The translations under genes were made by a program, and so were the position numbers. From Hygrophila difformis (lineage: Eukaryota > Streptophyta > Magnoliopsida > Lamiales > Acanthaceae), in the NCBI GenBank assembly GCA_030278955.1, contig JAOANR010000006.1, positions 5,017,310 through 5,081,309 on the forward strand: 64,000 nucleotides of DNA, in the 5' to 3' direction. Positions 60,309 through 64,000 of the stretch are shown here, piece by piece; within the stretch, counting starts at the first letter, position 1, and each line of letters begins with the position of its first letter. The notes under the pieces are model-generated. The model saw only the letters and a list, made by a program, of their open reading frames with translations. It ran no database searches and was not told the origin of the DNA.

Positions 60309-63300
60309 TTTTTTTTTGGGTAATAAGGACGCATACGCGTCGGGAAACAAGCAAGCAACAAAGGAACTACAAGCAGGAAATAAAAGGCAAACGGGGGGGA
60401 ACAACAAAAAGAACAAGGAAAAAAAGGAATCAGGAACGGGGGTAAAGCACCCCAGCCGCGTCCGCGGCCAGCTTCGACTTGATCTCGTCCGGGGGGAACG
60501 CCCAAACCGTGAAGAAGTCCTCCATGTTAGCACCTCGTTTAGCCAAAATATCCGCCACCAAGTTCCCTTCCCTAAGGATGTGCCCCCAAGTGAATCCAGG
60601 GTTGTTCTTCATCATATCAAGAATATTACGCAGTAGAGGGGCTGCATGTCTTTGGCCACCATTCTGATCATTCGTAAGCTTCAAGGCATCAGCCGAATCA
60701 GAGAAGCAAGAAGCATTCCGGATGCCTAACCGTTGAAGCAGTTGCATCCCTCTGAGAATCGCATGGAGTTCAGCAGTGAGATTGGACTCCACTCCTACAT
60801 AACCTGCAAATCCTTTGATCCAAGTACCATCACCTGTACGTATGACGCCTCCAAAGCCTGCTGCCCCAGGATTACCATAAGAGCTCCCATCAACATGAAG
60901 GAGGATCCCAAGGTTTCTACCTGGATTCCAAGTGACCAATCGGGCATTCACCTGCCTGGGAGGTTTGTCAAAAAGCCGCTGCAAAGAAGAGCCAAGGGAG
61001 AAAGCCGCGTGTATGGCCGAGCAGCTAGACACCCTTTCTCCTCTTATGCATGCAGCATTCCTCACGTTCCATATGGTCCAAAAGATGGCCCAATGAAGGC
61101 TATGCCAGCGTCTGCAAAGGTTGTGGAGGAAACTGCCCATCTCAACCGTGGGAATGTTAGTAGGGATGGTGGGGAGATTACCAGTGCGTTTCCACAATGC
61201 CACTGTCCATGGACACAGAAAAAATAAATGAGGGATAGTTTCTTCTTGAGATCCACAGATAGTGCAACAGGGAGAAGACACAAGATGTCGTTTGAACCGG
61301 GTGGAATTAGTAGGCAATGCATTATGAACGCACAACCAGAGTAACAATTTGAACTTTTCAGGAAGACGAAGTTTCCAGACCCATGAGATAGCTCGAGCTG
61401 CTAGCTTATTCTCCTTGTCAATGATCCACTCATACCCAGCCGAGACTGTGTAATTTCCATTGGGAGTGCTATGCCAAGCCCATTTATCCTTGCAGGCAAT
61501 GTGAAGGTTTAAGGGTCCATGTTTCTGAACTTCCTTGCGGATAACCTCAGGAACTTGGGTTGAGAGGGAATTCCAATTCCAGCTATCATTGAGAAACACA
61601 TCTCTGATCATAATATCAGTGTCCGAGGTGTGGACAAACGGGATGCGAGGGGCTATCGGACCATTGGGTAACCAACTACTATACCAAAAGCTGCTGGAGC
61701 CATCACCAATACGGATGCAAATGCCATCACTCAATTGAGCTGCTGCATTGATGACCGCCCTGTAAACTGTTGATGAAGCAGGCCGTGGCATAATCACCCC
61801 CTTATCACAATTGTATTTGCACCCAAGGATTTGTGCCCAAGGCTTGTCAGAGGGATTCTTGAGTTCCATAAACAGTTTGCCAAGCATGGCGACGTTCATG
61901 TCTCTACACTTGCGAATCCCCAAGCCTCCTTTCTTCTTGGGAGCTGCAACCTTCTCCCATTTGACCCAGTGAATACCATGATTATTAGCATCCTTCCATA
62001 TGAATTTATTAACAAGCCGATCAATCTGGTTACAGGTAGCAGAGGGCAGCCAGGCAGTTTGAAGTATGTAGGAGGGGATTGCAGACAACACTGCCCTTGC
62101 GAGAGTGATACGGCCAGCCCTGTTGATCAAGTTCCTTTTCCACATTCCCATTTTAGATTGCATGTTATCAATGAGAAAATCAAAATGAGCCTGCTTAACC
62201 GCCCCATGGAATAAGGGAAAGCCAAGGTAGCTGCCTAAGTCCATGGAGAAGTTGATATTGAGAGTGGCAGCAATTTGTTGCTTGAGCTGATCAGACACAT
62301 GATATGAGGCAAAAGCAGCAGACTTGTTGACATTGACTTTGAGCCCTGAGTGTCTAGCAAAATCAGAGAGGATGCAATCCATGACCTGAGCACTCGATGT
62401 GGTGGCTTTGGAGAAAAGGAGAAGATCATCCGCAAACATTAGGTGAGTGAGGGGCATGATGTTCCGGCCAAGCTTGACTGGAAGCCAACTCCCATCATCC
62501 ATTTTAGCACTGATAGAACGAGACAGTTTCTCCATAGTGAGGATGAAGAGATAAGGTGATAAGGGGTCACCTTGGCGAATGCCTTTGACAGGGGTGATAG
62601 GCGGTAGAGGGCCTCCATTCCACAGTATAGCATAAGTGGGGGATCGAACACAGAACATGATGGTGTTGATGAGCATGATAGGCAGATTCAACTCACAAAG
62701 ACATTGTTCTATAAAGTCCCATTGGATGTGATCATAAGCTTTTTCGAGATCCACTTTAATAAGAAACTCTTGTGACTGCCTGTGCTTGTTCCTAAAGGCA
62801 TTGACGACTTCCTGAAGGATGATAGCATTTCCGGAGGTGCCTCGTCCAGGGAGGAACGCTGATTGGAAGGGACTGATATAACTTTGAAGGACCGGCCTGA
62901 GCTTCTTCACAATGACTTTCGTGAGAATTTTGTATGTCACGTTGCAGAGGCTTATTGGCCTAAAGTGGGAGATCAGCTTAGGCACTTTAGTTTTAGGAAT
63001 CAAACATATGAAAGTGGCCGCATACTCAGTAGGGAAGGAGCCATTGATCATGGCAGAATGAACGAATTCGAATATAGTGCCCTTGATTTTATCCCAGTAT
63101 GTCTTGAAGAATATGGCTGGGAAGCCATCAGGGCCTGGGGCCGACAAGCCCTTCATATCCTTAACCACCTCAGACACCTCATCCATATCAACCGAGCAGT
63201 CCAAGTTAGCAGCTTCCTCCATAGCTGGAAGAGGAATGAGGGATGTGCCACGGTCCGGAACGGGAAGAGACAACCCAAAGATACTCCTAAAATGGGAGAG

Positions 63301-64000
63301 GGTGTGATCTTTGAGAGAAGCCTCATCAGTGTTCCACCTACCATCAATTTCAAGCCCCACAATTTTGCTCTTCTGCCTTTTGATGAGGGTTTGGGTATGG
63401 AAATACCTAGTGTTACGATCACCATGAGTGAGCCATTTGTCTCTAGCTTTTTTAGCCCAAAAAATCTCCTCTTGCTTAAGGACTTCATCCAATTTGATGG
63501 TAAGATGCTGTTCCAGCTGCCAGAGTCTAGCGGAGTCAACTGTAGAAAGACATCTTTGAATACCTTTCAGGCGCCTTAACAAGCGGAGCTTCATGTTCCT
63601 GATATGCCCGAACGTGTGCTTGTTAAGTGTATAGAGGATTCTTTGACCTGTTCCAACCGCTGACCAATACTACCAGGGGTGCAGTGCCATGCCATATCAA
63701 CAACATGCTGATAATGCTCATGAGAAGCCCATGCAAATTCCCATCTAAAAGGACGGGGTCCGGAGGGGGAGCTGGCTGGATCACAATGGAGAAGTAAGGC
63801 ATGGTGATCAGAGATGCGTCTAGGTAGGACTTCCACATAGCTCGAGGGGAATTGAGCGAACCATTGGCTGTTTCCCACCGATCTGTCGAGTCTTTTGCAA
63901 GCAAGAGGACCACCCTTGGTGTTTTTAACCCAAGTGTACTGCTCCCCAACCACATGGATATCCATTAATCCACAATCATCAAGCATGTTGCGGAATGCCT
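60309..64000 (-). mobile_element. L1-type LINE, reverse strand, runs off the window
   Basis: The 3' end with a poly-A tail appears as a T run at 60309-60318, next to GGGTAATAAG. That gives a TTACCC-poly(A) end like the TTACC-poly(A) end of the LINE at 26361-32221. ORF2 fills the rest; ORF1 and the 5' end lie beyond 64000. Confidence 0.93.
60430..63986 (-). pseudogene. LINE ORF2 (endonuclease end, RT, RNase H), one frameshift
   Basis: The endonuclease end reads YTWVKNTKGG and RISDHHALLLHC near 63790-63940. The reverse transcriptase follows with APGPDGFPAIFFKTYW, FRPISLCNVTYKILTKVIVK and LMFADDLLLFSKA (FADD at 62425-62436). The zf-RVT region has VWKLRLPEKFKLLLWLCVHN. RNase H reads LLHVDGSSYGNPGAAGFGGV, with its acidic residues also in TAELHA and FSDSADA, and ends HILREGNLVADILAKRGA. 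From 63594 to 60430 it is one uninterrupted 1054-codon frame. A single frame change near 63600-63640 separates this from the endonuclease part. It is otherwise remarkably intact and could have been active recently. Confidence 0.92.

Overview
This window is nuclear DNA from a flowering plant, most likely a eudicot. It is AT-rich, its genes are split by short GT-AG introns, and it carries plant-specific families (an R2R3-MYB, a GT14 glycosyltransferase, an arabinogalactan peptide) and plant-type transposons (Helitron with an RPA gene, Stowaway and Tourist MITEs, hAT, L1-type LINEs, a miniature LTR element, tRNA-derived SINEs). The species cannot be fixed from sequence alone.

Layout. 1-12704 is dominated by a large Helitron on the + strand. 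It has a decayed Rep/helicase gene (2028-6287), two captured host gene fragments (a HOS15/TBL1-like WD40 piece and a lambda glutathione S-transferase exon), an 11-exon RPA-like gene whose frame is intact (8834-11975), and a clear 3' hairpin with a CTAG end at 12704. Its 5' end could not be placed. 12705-19666 is a gene-poor stretch of MITEs, a hAT-type element and a gypsy gag relic. Then come an R2R3-MYB gene (19760-20579, +) and an ESCRT-III SNF7/VPS32 gene (22029-25451, -). 26281-33431 is a nested block: a hAT-type element with a perfect 8-bp target duplication, containing an almost complete L1-type LINE and a SINE. A 324-bp miniature LTR retrotransposon and a Tourist-like MITE follow. 36075-37877 is a GT14 glycosyltransferase gene. 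More MITEs precede an arabinogalactan-peptide gene (41297-41491).

44162-58246 is the gene-rich part: BRISC/BRCA1-A subunit MERIT40 (BABAM1-like, -) and a PITH-domain gene (+) sharing a 339-bp divergent promoter; mitochondrial complex I subunit NDUFS7/PSST (+); and a 522-aa plant gene of unknown function (+). The window ends inside a second L1-type LINE on the - strand (60309 to beyond 64000).

The host genes are ordinary housekeeping and developmental genes with no operon-like link. The unusual content is in the mobile DNA: a gene-capturing Helitron whose accessory RPA gene has outlived its own transposase, a three-layer nested insertion, and a very small LTR element with nearly identical LTRs. 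I saw no CRISPR array, prokaryotic operon, rRNA or convincing tRNA gene.
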